Below, in pieces: positions 11,619 to 23,055 of a DNA stretch of 64,000 bases. The number at the start of each line of letters is the position of its first letter. Position 1 is the first letter of the stretch. This DNA comes from Cryptomeria japonica. Its lineage: Eukaryota; Streptophyta; Pinopsida; Cupressales; Cupressaceae. The notes beneath the pieces are model-generated. The model saw only the letters and a program-made list of their open reading frames with translations. It did no database searches and was not told the origin of the DNA. The translations under genes and the position numbers were made by a program. The stretch covers positions 623,161,740-623,225,739 of the forward strand of contig NC_081415.1 of assembly GCF_030272615.1 (NCBI RefSeq), read 5' to 3'.

Positions 11619-13619
11619 TGAATGAAGGTGAAGATTTAGAAATTCCTCATATTATGCAAATCTGAAACAAAGGTGAAGAGTCTACCTTGAATGGTGAGTG
11701 TGCCATTTTATCTTGCTAGGGGTTGAGCTCAACGTGGAAGCCTGGGTGAGATTGCAAATGTCCCAAATTACTTGCCATCTTTTTTTTTTTTAGTATAATG
11801 CCCATTTTCATCACAATTGCAACGAACGCAGGCCCTTTTTTGAAAAAACAAACAAATTTCATTGCTAATGTCTTCTTTGTCGAAACCAAATGGGAAATTA
11901 TCATCAGAGTTTTGACGAATTTGTGCATTTCTTAAAAAAAAGTTAAATTTGGTCACAATATACCTTCTCCATTGGAAACCTCCGTCGGAATTATAGACCA
12001 AATGTATTAGTGTAGAGGAAGACATCCAACCTTTATGCCCAAGATTAAAGAAAGTGGAAAGAGGAGCTTAAGGGTAAACATAATATATTGAGAAGGGGTC
12101 ACAACTTGCATGTCATCATAGAGACGACTGGTTACCACTCCCCATTCGAACAAATCCTTCTTTAGGTTCCTTACGGTTTTCTTCCTCAAACACCTTGCCA
12201 GCTATTGACATAGTAGAAGCAAAGAATGTGTCATGGGTGGCTTTTTCTGATAAGACAAGACTTTCATTCCCCCTCTGACAATCCTCCAAACTTTTACAGC
12301 CCCTCTGACAATGAGCAACCTTATACCAAAGAAAGAACATCCATTGAATGTCAAAAAATATGTAGCAACTCCATGCACGATCTTGTTCAAACACCATCTT
12401 CTTCGCTTATGAAAAACTGCTTGAAAATGAAAGTTTTTATTCTTTTCTACCAATTGAATCATCACCCCACTAAATTTATAATTGAAAATCAATTTAAAAA
12501 TGGTGGTGCTTATTCATGTGAAAATTCATCATCCCAATACTTCGTACTCATCTTCCTAGCTGTAAATTCTAGAAATCATGCCTACCAAACCCAAGTCATT
12601 GTCGCATCTAGGCCATCAATTCATTTCCTCCTACTAAGGTTCATCTTATGAGAATGATCTTGTTTCGATCTTACTCCTCCTTGAGTGTACAATTTCTGCT
12701 TCAGAATCCTTGACAACAAGTAACCTCTAATTTATCAGAGAAATTCATGATCTCCCATCTTTAGAAACTCTGTCATAGATCCTCCCTAGCCTGGCAAATC
12801 AAATGATTACCCATGGTCAATCTGACATTGACCGTCCATCGTGGCTTGTGGACCCATCAAATATGTGACGTAGCAGTGCCAACTCACCTTCTAACCCAGC
12901 ATTGTCATTGGCCACACCGTCGGTCTTCTCAGTCATCCTGAGACATGTGGCATCATCTCATGATGCCACAGTCCATAAAATTATTGCATCTTCCTTCCTG
13001 AGGCTATGAGGAATGTTGGATCTACTCACTCTTTACCTTCCAACCATAGTGTCCACCAAGCTTTGTAAATTAAACATCGGGCACCTTTCCTCCTAGATTA
13101 AAACATCTTCATCAATTATGAGCATCTGCAGAAACATACACCCTTAGTAGTCCAAACTTTACCCATTGGAAGCTGGTAATCAAATGTTTGAAAGGTCAAA
13201 CTGCCAGCTTGTCCTACCTACTCAAGAAATGTGGCATCATCCCATGATGTCGTGGTCTGTATCTTTCTTACACTTTTGATCATGGGGAAACATGAACTAT
13301 TAGATCTACCCTAGCTTTAGCCACTGGCCGAAACATTGGATCTTTACACTTAGGAAAATTATAACAAGTGCTAGCATATATATTAAAAAGGGAGCAATCA
13401 AAAGGAAATATTTCAGGTAGAGTAAGGAAAATATAAAGGGACCGATCGAAAACAACTTAATGCTTAGGAAATAAAAAGGCCCCGCCAATAGTAACTAACC
13501 CTTGGATTAAGTGGAAAAAGGTAATGACAAAATATAACAAGCTTAGGGTCTTTTATAAGACTTTATCAAAATGCATAAACCCTAAACCCTAGACCTTGAA
13601 CTTTGACAAAGGGCAAAAC
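11619..13619. other. No recognisable gene
   Basis: Several short open frames occur on both strands, the longest 141 codons at 12226-12651 (+). None shows a recognisable domain, and overlapping frames on both strands look equally plausible. GTGGCATCATCTCATGATG at about 12969 and GTGGCATCATCCCATGATGT at about 13233 are related palindromic words roughly 265 bp apart, indicating an old internal repeat. Confidence 0.5.
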
Positions 13620-15480
13620 AATTCTAGAATGACCAATATTTTGACTCAACCATGAAAATTTTTGTGCAGTCATTTTTAGGACTATCACCTTGAATTAGTC
13701 TTGGGTTCCAGAAAGATGCGATATCCTTTATGCACCGTCTACATCAGAACATTGAACACCACATTCCTTAAACATCGCCAACTTCTTTTTTCTAGTTTTC
13801 CAGATAACATCTTAGTTTCCTGTACAAGGCAAATCTCAGGTTTATGATCCCTCACTAAATTATAAAGGAGATCATGTTTATGGGGGTGGTTAAGCTCCCA
13901 AATATTCCAAGATATGATCTTCATTTAACAAGGGGGATCCAATCCCCATGTATTAGAGAGTTCTTTGGGCTCATTTGCTATCTCTTCTCTACTTTGGTTA
14001 TCCCTATTGAACATATTTGGTGATCTTCCCACACTTGTTGTTTCTGATCCATAATTTGTTCTTTGTCGATTCCTTTTTTTAACTCCAACCGAGCCCCGAG
14101 TAGAAGTGTTTTCCAAAGGGGAGTGGGAACTGCACTAATGGTTCCGAGATTTGAATTCAATAAAGGGATTTGTTTCCTCATTTCCCAAATTAGAAGTAGT
14201 CATTTCCAACTGCTCACGTGCAATCTGAGAGCAAGGGGGTTCTGAGGCATTTCCCACATCAATAACCACCTTGAGAACCTGTTCTTCTTGGGTGGACAAA
14301 GAAAGGATGCCCGAATTTAAATTTTCATTGACAACCTGTGAAACTTGTTAAGGAACCTCCACTTGAGTAGGAGAATCTTTGATATTTGGGGGAACTCCTT
14401 TTTCTTTGAGTGTAACTCTCCTAGCAAAAGATTGATCTTACATATCACCATTATTAATCATCTTCATAGATGGTCTTTCCTAGGTCAGAGGAATTTTCCT
14501 CCCATTAGTTAGAGCATTATGTAGATTATCCCCAGTGGGAATAGACTAGGAGGATTTCTTTTTCCAAAAAAATTTCATCGAGGGCTTCTTCGAGCAATCC
14601 CTAGCCCAATGCCTCACTTTCCTACAATGAAAAAAATAAAAGGGCATGAACTCATATTCCATATTTTGTATCCATTTCCTTAACTTCAAGTTAAAAGATA
14701 TTTCAAGGGGAAGATCTATTGACTGTTTGATATTCACACAAATCTAGGCATAAACTAGTCATTTTTTGGCTGCAGTCATGGGATCCAAGTAAAGGAGCTC
14801 ACCAAAACAAGCAACCAAACTAGCAAAAATCTCCTCATCTCAATATTCCAAGGGGAGTTTGGGAAGGCGGACCCAAATGGGGGCTTCATTAAATTTCCAA
14901 TATTTAGGATTAAAGTCAGGTTCCCATTTTTTCAAAGGCGGAGAGGACTTACTCAGCATCCAAGAGCCCCCAGATAAGACAAATTTTAGATCTTCGTCAG
15001 AGTTAAAGGAAAAGGAAAAAAGTTTTTGGCCATGGCCACCACCTCAATCTAACCTTTTTCTTTCCATTTACGGGTGACCCAGGCTTGAATTGAATGAATA
15101 TTAAGATAGTGACCCACAAATTTTCCAACTAAAACAGAGGCCATATTCACCATGGTTTAATCCACAATACAGTCTGGTATTGAGAAGGCAAAAATACCTA
15201 AGGCAAGGTCTGCAGTATGAGAAATAGGGGAAACCAACTTACCTTTAGGGCAAGAACCAAAAATTGCAAACCATTTCTTGTTTCATTCGAAAGAAGACAA
15301 CGAATCCAATTTGCTAGTGGATTTCCTAGGCCCCTTTGGGTTATGTGAGGTAGTCGGCCTGTCAGTCGATACCTCATTATCACACATTGGAACTTTCAGA
15401 GTACCTCTATCCCACACAACACTACCTCCTTCATCCAATTTCCCATCATCCTTTTCATACCTTGTGATGATCTCCACATG
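13620..15480 (-). mobile_element. LINE fragment: ORF1 (DUF4283 plus zinc knuckle) and start of ORF2 endonuclease
   Basis: On the minus strand, about 15150-14780 reads VLVGKFVGHYLNI, AWVTRKWKEKG, FFSFSFNSDEDLKFVLSGG, SPPLKKWEPDFNPKYW and APIWVRLPKLPLEY. This is the DUF4283 domain of plant LINE ORF1. It is followed by NIKQSIDLPLE and a knuckle reading FHCRKVRHWARDC at about 14640-14597, whose first Cys has become Phe. At 13924 MKIISWNIWELNHPHKHDLL...CLVQETKM is the start of an endonuclease/exonuclease/phosphatase domain. After a frameshift, weak DVDGA and PKNDCTKIFMVESKYWSF blocks carry it to about 13620, where similarity ends. The RT and 3' end are missing. Several stops make it inert. Confidence 0.85.
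13739..13924 (-). pseudogene. LINE ORF2 N-terminus (apurinic endonuclease-like)
   Basis: The frame opens with MKIISWNIWELNHP, where intact LINE endonucleases read WNIRGLN. It continues to KPEICLVQETKM, the QETK catalytic motif (E binds metal). It then loses frame near the end, and homologous residues continue in other frames to about 13620. The ATG sits about 25 codons after a stop that ends the ORF1-side frame, the usual LINE ORF1/ORF2 arrangement. Confidence 0.8.
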
Positions 15481-16978
15481 ATCTCCATTGCATCTTTGAA
15501 TTGGACATCGAAAAAATATTTAATATTTTAAAAATATAGTACCATTAGGTAAATGTTAACATCAATGTTTTTTTCTATTCATGGTTTTTTAGGTACATCA
15601 CTTTAACTTTACCACTTCGTTTCTTTGTGTTAGGTTGATTTAATAAAAAGTAAGCACATGTTCAGTGATTGGGGTTGAATGATAGCTATATTATGGTCTT
15701 TTAGTGAGTGCACATATTTAAAGAATGACCTAAGATGTGTGAATTTCTTGATTGGACACATGGACATTGCATTGGAAGAGGTTGATGTTTCATAATTTCA
15801 TTATGGCTTTTGGAGTTTTTTTAATATCTTTATTACTAAATAATATATTATGGATGGATTGGGAACTTATATTTTCCCCTCTTAACTATTTTCCATTTAA
15901 TCTTTTGGTATGTATTTGATCTTTGTATTATGATTATTATGTAAAATTTTCTGCATTCTTTATCTCAAAAGGCTATGTAGGCAATGGTTTAATGAACTTG
16001 GTAATTTCTTAAAATTATTGAATGAAAGTGTGTATCTACATTGAAAACCATGAATGAGACACAAATTTAAAAAGGGATGAATACTAAATGGTGGGAGACT
16101 AGTAGATGGTTGAAGAGTAAATGGTAGATGAGGCTTGTATGGTACAAGTAAGGGTTAAGGTAGATATAATAATCAATAAAGATAATGTATGATAGGAACA
16201 AGTAACCTTTGAATTTTGTAGTCCATATTTATTTTTAAAAAAAAGAAGAAGAAGGAAGTATATCCACTAGCTTTTTAGGGTGCTCTACATTACATAAAAG
16301 AGCTAACTCAATTTTGAACTCATGAATTTTCATATGAACATAATGATCATGCTCCTCATTGTTCTCATTATGAGCATCAACAAGGTTTGTAGTTTCATTG
16401 GTTCAGGCCATGTTTGGGTTTAGAAAAACAATGAGAACTCCATCATATTGAATGATTAAGATACTGAGTAGCACAAGGAAGGAATAGAAGGTAACAAAAT
16501 AAATCTCAAAATGCAAGGAGTACGGGATAGTCTCGTACTGATATAAGCCATTTGTAGACCCATATACAAACTACCCAACAATGTGAACTATAAAAATATT
16601 ATTCTTTTTTCTTTTATTCTTTTTCTTTTTCATGAAGAAACATATTCTAATAGATTAGAAAAGATTTAAAGCTTGTAGTCAAGGAGAGTAAAATGATGTC
16701 TACATAATATTTACTTTACATAAAACACCAAATATTAATACACCATTATTGAATGGTCCTTTAGTTCTTTAAAATAATATTAATTAATATATTTAAAGAT
16801 TTTAAGACATAATATATTTATATATTTAAAGTAATATATTTAAACATGTATTTGACCACTCAAAAGCGAGAAAATTAAGGCCAATAAGCCAAATTTACAT
16901 TTAAAATATTAAAGAAAAATGGGAACACAGAGAATTTAATCTTTGAATGTGTAGGAAAAATTGAAAGTTAGTTGGAAA
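15481..16978. repeat. Interspersed repeat, copy 1 (about 16076-16500), in non-coding DNA
   Basis: No gene is visible. The part from ACTAAATGGTGGGAGACTAG through GTTCTCATTATGAGCATCAA resembles segments at 50130-50540, 56060-56490 and 63650-64000 in the same orientation. The similarity is imperfect and judged by eye. The flanking 15490-16070 and 16500-16978 are AT-rich and unassigned. Confidence 0.5.
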
Positions 16979-17480
16979 TGTAGCATCATAAATTGTACAC
17001 ACTTGCTAAAGTGGTACAATTCTACGCTTAGTTTAGCACCCACCTTAGTGTGTTTGTATCTTGCATTGCAATTTCCCTTTACGAATTTAATTAATAAATT
17101 TAATTAAATCTGAAGTCACATTTCATCACTCCCTACATCATAAAATTGGGCCCTTTATCCTAAGTGCACCCCTTTTTATTTTATTCCTCCAAAAAATAAT
17201 TAAATTGTAAACCCTAATTATATCTTATTTCGACGTTTAAGGCCCGATTTCACATATCCAAACATCTTGAAATCAGTTGTAACTTTGGGATTCACTCTAA
17301 TATCATCATATCTAATGGCCCTAAAAAATTGGTGAAAAGTTGGTTAGACCGTGCATAAGTTATGCACGGTCCCTGACATTTTTCCCAAAATTTCGAGAGC
17401 ATAGTTCTATGATATTATAATTCTTAACCCCAAGAAATTGGTAGAAAATTCAATCTCTAAGTCATCCTAAAGATGAAATT

Positions 17481-18468
17481 AAGATCTAGGGTTTCATAGA
17501 TAAGAGCTCTCTTTCTTCATTTGAAGGCCAAGAAGAAATTTTTGGCTGTTTTCTAGCCATCACAAGGATCCTTCTATGTAGTGAAACAAAAGGTCTTTTG
17601 GAGTCTTTGACAACATTCAAAATCTATTGATAATTCATCAAGCATTCTTTCATCAATTGGGGGCTTTTGAAGATGTAGGAAATCAACAGGAGATCATCGA
17701 CTGAAGATTGGCTTGTACCCCTCCCTTGGGGTTGGGTATGATTTCATGTCTTTGTATGAGATTCATTATATCAATTTGTAGATTTAAATTTATGCTTTTG
17801 ATCAATTAGCATCATTGATTTAGAGCATTTAATTTTTCAATTATGATCATTTAGGGTTTACTCTTTAAAGCATAGGGTTACTCTAGATTGTTTGCATTCA
17901 TCATTTTAGGGTCTTTGCACCAAAATTATTATATTTATATATATGTGAGTATATATCTTCATCATACTTATTAATAAATGCACCATCATAGTACTTAATC
18001 TTATATATAATAGTCATTAAAATAAGATCTAAGGTTTCATAGATAAGAGCTCTCTCTCTTCATTTGAAGGCCAAGAAGAAAATTTTGGCTGTTTTCTAGC
18101 CATCACAAGGATCCTTCTATGTAGTGAAACAAAAGGTCTTTTGGATTCTTTGACAACATTCAACATCTATCAAGAATTCATCAAGCATTATTTCATCAAT
18201 TGGGGGTTTTTGAAGATGTAGGAAATCAATAGGAGATCACCGACTGAAGATTGGCTTGTACCCCTCCCTTGGGGTTGGGTATGATTTCATGTATTTGTAT
18301 GAGCTTCATTATATCAATTTGAAGATTTAAATTTATTCTTTTGATCAATTAGAATCATTTATTTAGAGCATTTACTTTTTCAATTATGATCATTTAGGGT
18401 TTACTCTTTAAAGCATAGGGTTACTCTAGATTGTTTGCATTCATCATTTTAGGGTCTTGCACACACAC
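17481..18468. repeat. Tandem duplication of about 450 bp inside the LTR
   Basis: AAGATCTAGGGTTTCATAGA at 17481 recurs at 18024 (offset 543). The two copies stay very similar through CAAGGATCCTTCTATGTAGT and CTTGTACCCCTCCCTTGGGG to TTTTAGGGTCTT, near 17930 and 18465. About 95 bp of unrelated AT-rich sequence separates them. Confidence 0.95.
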
Positions 18469-18687
18469 AATATTCCTGCACACACTATTTTACTATATAA
18501 ATAGACTATTTGTTGAGGTGGAAATAACCAAAATAGGGATTTGACTAAGGAAAAACCCCATATAGTTACCCAAAAGCCTATTTTCAATTGCAGGTGCAAG
18601 TACAAGATCCGATCGTTGCTGCAAATTTCAAGTCTGGCAGAGCACACAAACATAGTCCTGAGGATCAAACTTGAGTAGAAATCATTG

Positions 18688-18780
18688 GGACAGGGGCATG
18701 GTGCCTTGGTCCTTCCTAGGACATGGGCGTACCACCCTAGTCCTACATAGGATAGGGGCGTGGCACCCTGGTACTCCTAG
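18688..18780. repeat. 31-bp minisatellite, three units plus a distant fourth
   Basis: Units start at 18688 (GGACAGGGGCATGGTGCC), 18719 (GGACATGGGCGTACCACC) and 18750 (GGATAGGGGCGTGGCACC), an exact 31-bp period with substitutions. A further unit-like GGACAGGGTTGTGGCACC lies near 18862. It is GC-rich compared with its surroundings. Confidence 0.9.
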
Positions 18781-19235
18781 TTTCAGGTGAAATTTGGGAG
18801 GTTGAGGGCCTAGAACATCAAGATTGCAATCTCTCAGTTGCAACTTCATGTTTGCAAAATTAGGACAGGGTTGTGGCACCCTTATTTGGAGAAGTTTGAC
18901 TCATTTTCTAGTGCTAGATACACATTCAAATTCCTCCCCCTTCTCTTCTTTCAGTATCTCAGTTTCAGTCCTGTAAGTTTCTGCAATTTCAATTGATATA
19001 TGCTTCATTGTTCATCGCCTAGTCTAGTTGATCAATCACAACCTATTTTTCACATCTTCTCTTAATCTTTTACAAGAGGAATATAAATCCTAAGAGATAA
19101 TCCTTGGCTCTCTTTCTCATAAGAAGCAGCCAAAGTGAGCTATCTCTCTAGGCTCGTTCGTATTCCCAATGTGTTTGCAAAAGTGGGATTAGGTCCTAGT
19201 CACTTGGTCTTGCTTTTTTTTTTCCTTCCACATTT

Positions 19236-19251
19236 TGGTGAACTCGACGTG
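19236..19251 (+). other. Candidate primer-binding site of the Gypsy element
   Basis: TGGTGAACTCGACGTG begins with the TGG expected to pair with a tRNA CCA end and lies four bases after the proposed LTR end. I cannot name the tRNA with certainty. Confidence 0.5.
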
Positions 19252-19563
19252 AATCCAATCTTCTTTAATTTTCATTTATGTGTTTTTTCTATTTTAAATT
19301 CAAATATACATTTACAAGTTTCAATTCCTTGCAAATTAAAAAAATTTAGGGGTCAATTTTGTTAAAACCCTAATTTTTCAATTCAAAATTGAACTTGTGG
19401 ATAGCTTAATTTGGATCACTAATTTCAGATCTGATTTAGGAACACATTTCACTCATAAATTTTATTTTTTAAATCAGCATTTAGAGTGTTTGCATTGGTT
19501 AAAAGTGAACATTTCCTTATATATTTTTCATATGTTATCATTTGAAAGAGGAAAATTATTGTC

Positions 19564-20915
19564 ATGATGCATTCACTTCATAAATGTGATAATGGTTTAG
19601 CTTCTCTTTCTTCACTTTTTCCATCTCTTAAAGAACCTTCTCCTATATATGAAAACATTTTAGTACCTAAAAGAGTTCTTACCAACTCCTTCAAAACTTT
19701 CCCATGCTCTAAGGATGAAGATTTGAAGAGTGGTCCTGACAATTCTCCTAAATTGTGTCCTTCCCATCTAGCTATCTTAGAGGAAGAGGATGATATCATA
19801 AACACTTTTCTTAACTTGTTACTTTACCTTCTTTACATGACATCTCTCTAAGTGAAAAGGTATTGATGGACATTGACTTATCTTATCCTAAATTTGGTCT
19901 TACCAATGGGGGCATGTTAGTGCAATAAGAGGTTATGGGCACTTATTTCAAAGATATCCTTCCTAAGCATGAATATTTGGAGAAAGATTTTCATCTCCCT
20001 CCTAAAGAATACTCGCCTCATGAGGATTATTTTGTGCAAGAAAATGGTATTGTCCCTACTTTTCCTAGTGATGTCATTTCCTCTTTTGACTTCAACAAAA
20101 TTCCCACTAGAGATGATGCATTAATGAGAAATGCTTCTCCTTGCCCCGAAGCTCGTCTTACCCATAAATATGCCTTAGAAAAAGAAGATGAAATCATAAT
20201 CAATTTCCTTAAGTCTCTCTCCCCTAAACATCCTGCTGAACACATTTTGACGCAAGAGGATTATTTAAAGACATGTAGTGATGCTCTCCCTCCTAAGGAT
20301 GAAGAATTAATGAACAATGTTATCCCTTCTCCCAAAATTGGCAATAACAATAAGGACATCTTTGTGAAAGATATTTCTAATAATTTTTTCAATGAGCTCA
20401 CTATTTGGGATTTAAAACTAGAAGAAGGTGTTGATTATTTTCTACTCCATGAGAGAACCCTAGCCAAAGGGGATGAAATCATGATTGATAACTCTCTAGA
20501 TAGCATCTCACCTTCCATGAATCTCAATCATTTTTTCTCTAAAGGTAAGGCATCTCCTTCTCCCAAACTAGGTTCTACTCATAAGGATACCTTAGTTCAA
20601 GAAGAGATTGTTAACATCTCTTTCAAAGGTCTCCCTCTCAAAGGTGAAACTTTAGAGAGTAGTGTTGATCCTTCTCCTAGAGAGTCTATTCCCCATGTAG
20701 ATCCTTTGATGATAAAGGATGATATGACCTTTTCTACTAATTATCTTCCTTCTAAAGCATCAATTCCCACTCCTAGTCTACCTCCTAAAATTGATCTTAT
20801 CCATGATAAACTTTTAGAGAGACTATCAACAATTCTTCCAAAAATCTTGTCCATTCTTCTTCTAAAATTCATAAGGACACCTTTGATATTCCTAAACAAT
20901 CTTCAATCAATTTGA
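19564..20915 (+). pseudogene. Gypsy gag-region protein with reiterated acidic motif
   Basis: Two frames (19564-19851 and 19935-20915; the second has 326 codons, the longest frame in the window) continue one another after a short break. The protein has no recognised capsid or zinc-knuckle motif. It repeats a loose unit of the form LPPKDEELMNN-x-PSPK-x-HKDxLVxED followed by FxxL. Examples are PTRDDALMRNASPCPEARLTHKY, then PPKDEELMNNVIPSPKIG, then KASPSPKLGSTHKD, then LESSVDPSPRES. It is rich in Ser, Pro, Asp, Glu and Lys. Its position, between a primer site and a retropepsin-like domain, suggests the gag or a spacer protein of a Gypsy element. The frame is open enough to suggest relatively recent coding. 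Confidence 0.55.
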
Positions 20916-21730
20916 TACATTTGAATGAAACACCTAATAAACCCCTCTTCAGAGTTCAAGGTGCTTGTCCTTCTCAAATTTCTCAATGTAAGCCTATCTT
21001 AGTGGTTCAAGGTGGTTATGCTAATGATTCTTTTTGTACTCCTAAGAAACCTGTAATTACTATGCAAATAGGTCATCCTACTAAGAGTCCTTATGAGTAT
21101 GCTAAGAAAATCACTAAAGAGATTTATCATGTGGTTGCTCATACCTACAACACAAAAAACAATAGGCAACCTAATCCTCTTCCAGTTATCCCAACTTCAC
21201 TTCCTCCCTATTAGCCTACTCTTCCAAAAGTACCTCGTATATAACAAACTCTTATTAAGGAGTATGATCTCATTGAACAACTTAAAGCTACTCCTGCCAA
21301 GATTTATATTTGGGATTTGGTTCAAACTTCGCTTGCTTATCATGGGATGTTACAAGATGCTTTGAACAACTTAGATGTACCACCTGCAGTGGCACCTAAT
21401 AACATGGCTTGTTTGATTCATCCTACAAACAAACCCAAAGCTCAAATTGCATTCACATAAGATGATTTACCTTCTCATGAAATCCAACATAAATATGATC
21501 CTCTTATGATTGTGATTATTATCACCAATAATGCTATAAGACAAACCCTTGTAGACAATGGATTTGGCCTTAATGTTTGTAGTGTGGACTTATTGGATAA
21601 GATTAATGTGGATCTTTCTCTCATTGAACCCTCTTCTATTTATATCTGAGGCTTTGATAATTTTCCTAAACAATCTTTAGGTATCATAACCTTGCCTGCT
21701 AAGGTAGGTCCTATTACTATATCTACACGT
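20912..21730 (+). pseudogene. Gypsy gag/protease segment, truncated
   Basis: The same frame as the 20912-21214 ORF continues past stops at about 21212 and 21242. It reads YDLIEQLKATPAKIYIWDL, LNNLDVPP, DDLPSHE and then LMIVIIITNNAIRQTLVDNG followed by FGLNVCSVDLL. That last stretch matches plant Gypsy proteases of the form VLIDNGSALN, with the catalytic Asp kept and Ser changed to Phe. A GFDN...LGIITLPAKVGPI block follows. The frame stops abruptly at 21730, where a Copia LTR begins (TGTTGGCATT), so integrase and RT are absent. There are at least four in-frame stops. Confidence 0.7.
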
Positions 21731-23055
21731 TGTTGGCATTTGCATGAAGATTGCATTAATGATATGTTATGTTGTCATTGATGTCAATTAACCAGTAATG
21801 ATATTGTTTATATTGTTGTAATATTGTTATTGAAACTGGTAGGAAGAATTTGTGGAGTGAATTGGTAACCAGTGTAAACCCTATCTATTGATGTAACTGG
21901 TAAACCCTACCTATTGTTTTTTATAAACCCTAGCCGAATAAGTATGGTGAATTTGTTATATTGGATTATGATCTAATGATGAGCGGTAATGATTATGACA
22001 TGTATGATTATTGTATGAAGACAATTCCAAGAGATTTTGGTGAGTTGTTATAATGGTTTTTGTCTAGGGAATGAGCAAATATATTGCATCTAATACAAAG
22101 CGTGTGATGAGTTACTAAGTTCGATGAAGTGGTGATCAAGGTGCGATCAAGGTTTTCTTGATTGATGTGCAGAGATTGCTATGCAATCCAATGGTCATAC
22201 TTGAACTGATTTGTTTGTAATTTCTATGAGAATTAGGATTTTATTGTGTTACTAACCTTATTGATTTGTTTATAAGGTCGATGAAGTTGTTTAGTTTAAT
22301 GAGTTGGCAAAGAGTGAGAACAAATTAGTTGAGTGTGTGGTTTCTAAACCAGATGATGTATCTGTTGTTGAGTAAAGGCAAATAGGAGCATGAAATGGAT
22401 TTTATCAAGCAAGCGTAGTGCTATTCAGACAGATCAACAAACTCCTGTTGTTTTCTAACAATTACAGCAGAATTGAAATCCCCTACCTGGGTAAGCTCTA
22501 ACAATCTCGGTGTTATTCAAATCCTCTAACAAGGTGATCCATTAGATTGGAGTTTCAAATCCTCTACCGAGGTTACTCCTTACAGGGTATTGCTTCTAAC
22601 AAGGTATTTGTAGTCAATCCCTTAACTAGGTGATTCCTAACAGGATTAGTTCTTAATAGGACCTTTTGTAAAGCTTTAATAGGCTAGGCTCCTAACAAGG
22701 TGAGCTTTAGAAGAGTTTAGATAGTTATCTCGTGAGTCTCATCTCACTATGGTTTTTACCTATTTTGGTTTCCACGTCAAGAATATTTGTGTCAAGTGGT
22801 GAATGTTTTTGTGGTTATGTTTTCATGGTTGATTTACTTAACTACTTAACTATTTTGATAAGTCATGATAACCGGAAGCATTGATAAATGAAGAAGTTGT
22901 TTACTATTAATTTTTTGTAATAGTAAATCAATTTATCTTATGATTTTTTATCTTGACAAAGGTATTACATTGTTAGTTCTAAGCTTACTTTGAGAGAATA
23001 ATTTTTGAGATTGGTGAAGTTTGTATCAGTTTTTCTGTTGTCACTCAAATTGCAC
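21731..23055 (+). mobile_element. Copia LTR (same family as the 36.5-48.6 kb element)
   Basis: It begins TGTTGGCATTTGCATGAAGA and shares a long colinear series of words with the outer Copia LTRs: GTCATTGATGTCAATT, GAACTGATTTGTTTGTAAT, TCCATTAG, GTCAAGTGGTGAATG. It contains the central segment that the 5' LTR at 36541 has lost. The 3' end is diverged and no terminal CA/primer site is convincing. It interrupts the Gypsy protease at 21730. It may be a solo or truncated LTR, or the 5' LTR of the 26.6-29.8 kb pol fragment with about 3.5 kb of other sequence between. Confidence 0.75.

Larger units (their letters stand above)
16979..19232 (+). mobile_element. Gypsy-type 5' LTR, about 2.25 kb
   Basis: The proposed LTR begins TGTAGCATCATAAATTGTAC and ends CCTTCCACA, directly before a primer-binding-like site. 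Inside lie a 450-bp tandem duplication and a 31-bp minisatellite. It is followed in the same orientation by a gag-like ORF and a protease. The right border rests on the primer site. The left border is a plausible TG start without a second LTR to confirm it, because the element is cut at 21731. Confidence 0.5.

Noticed and set aside
11716-12025. Minus-strand frames with Cys-rich RACVRCNCDENGHY
   Set aside because: The CxxC...H spacing fits no known knuckle, and the frame runs into a poly-A/T stretch.
12226-12651. 141-codon plus-strand frame
   Set aside because: No domain, no start or splice context, and equally long frames overlap it on the minus strand.
13575-13592. Interstitial telomere repeat
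   Set aside because: Only two CCCTAAA-type units, too few for a telomeric array. Mentioned only as being beside the LINE breakpoint.
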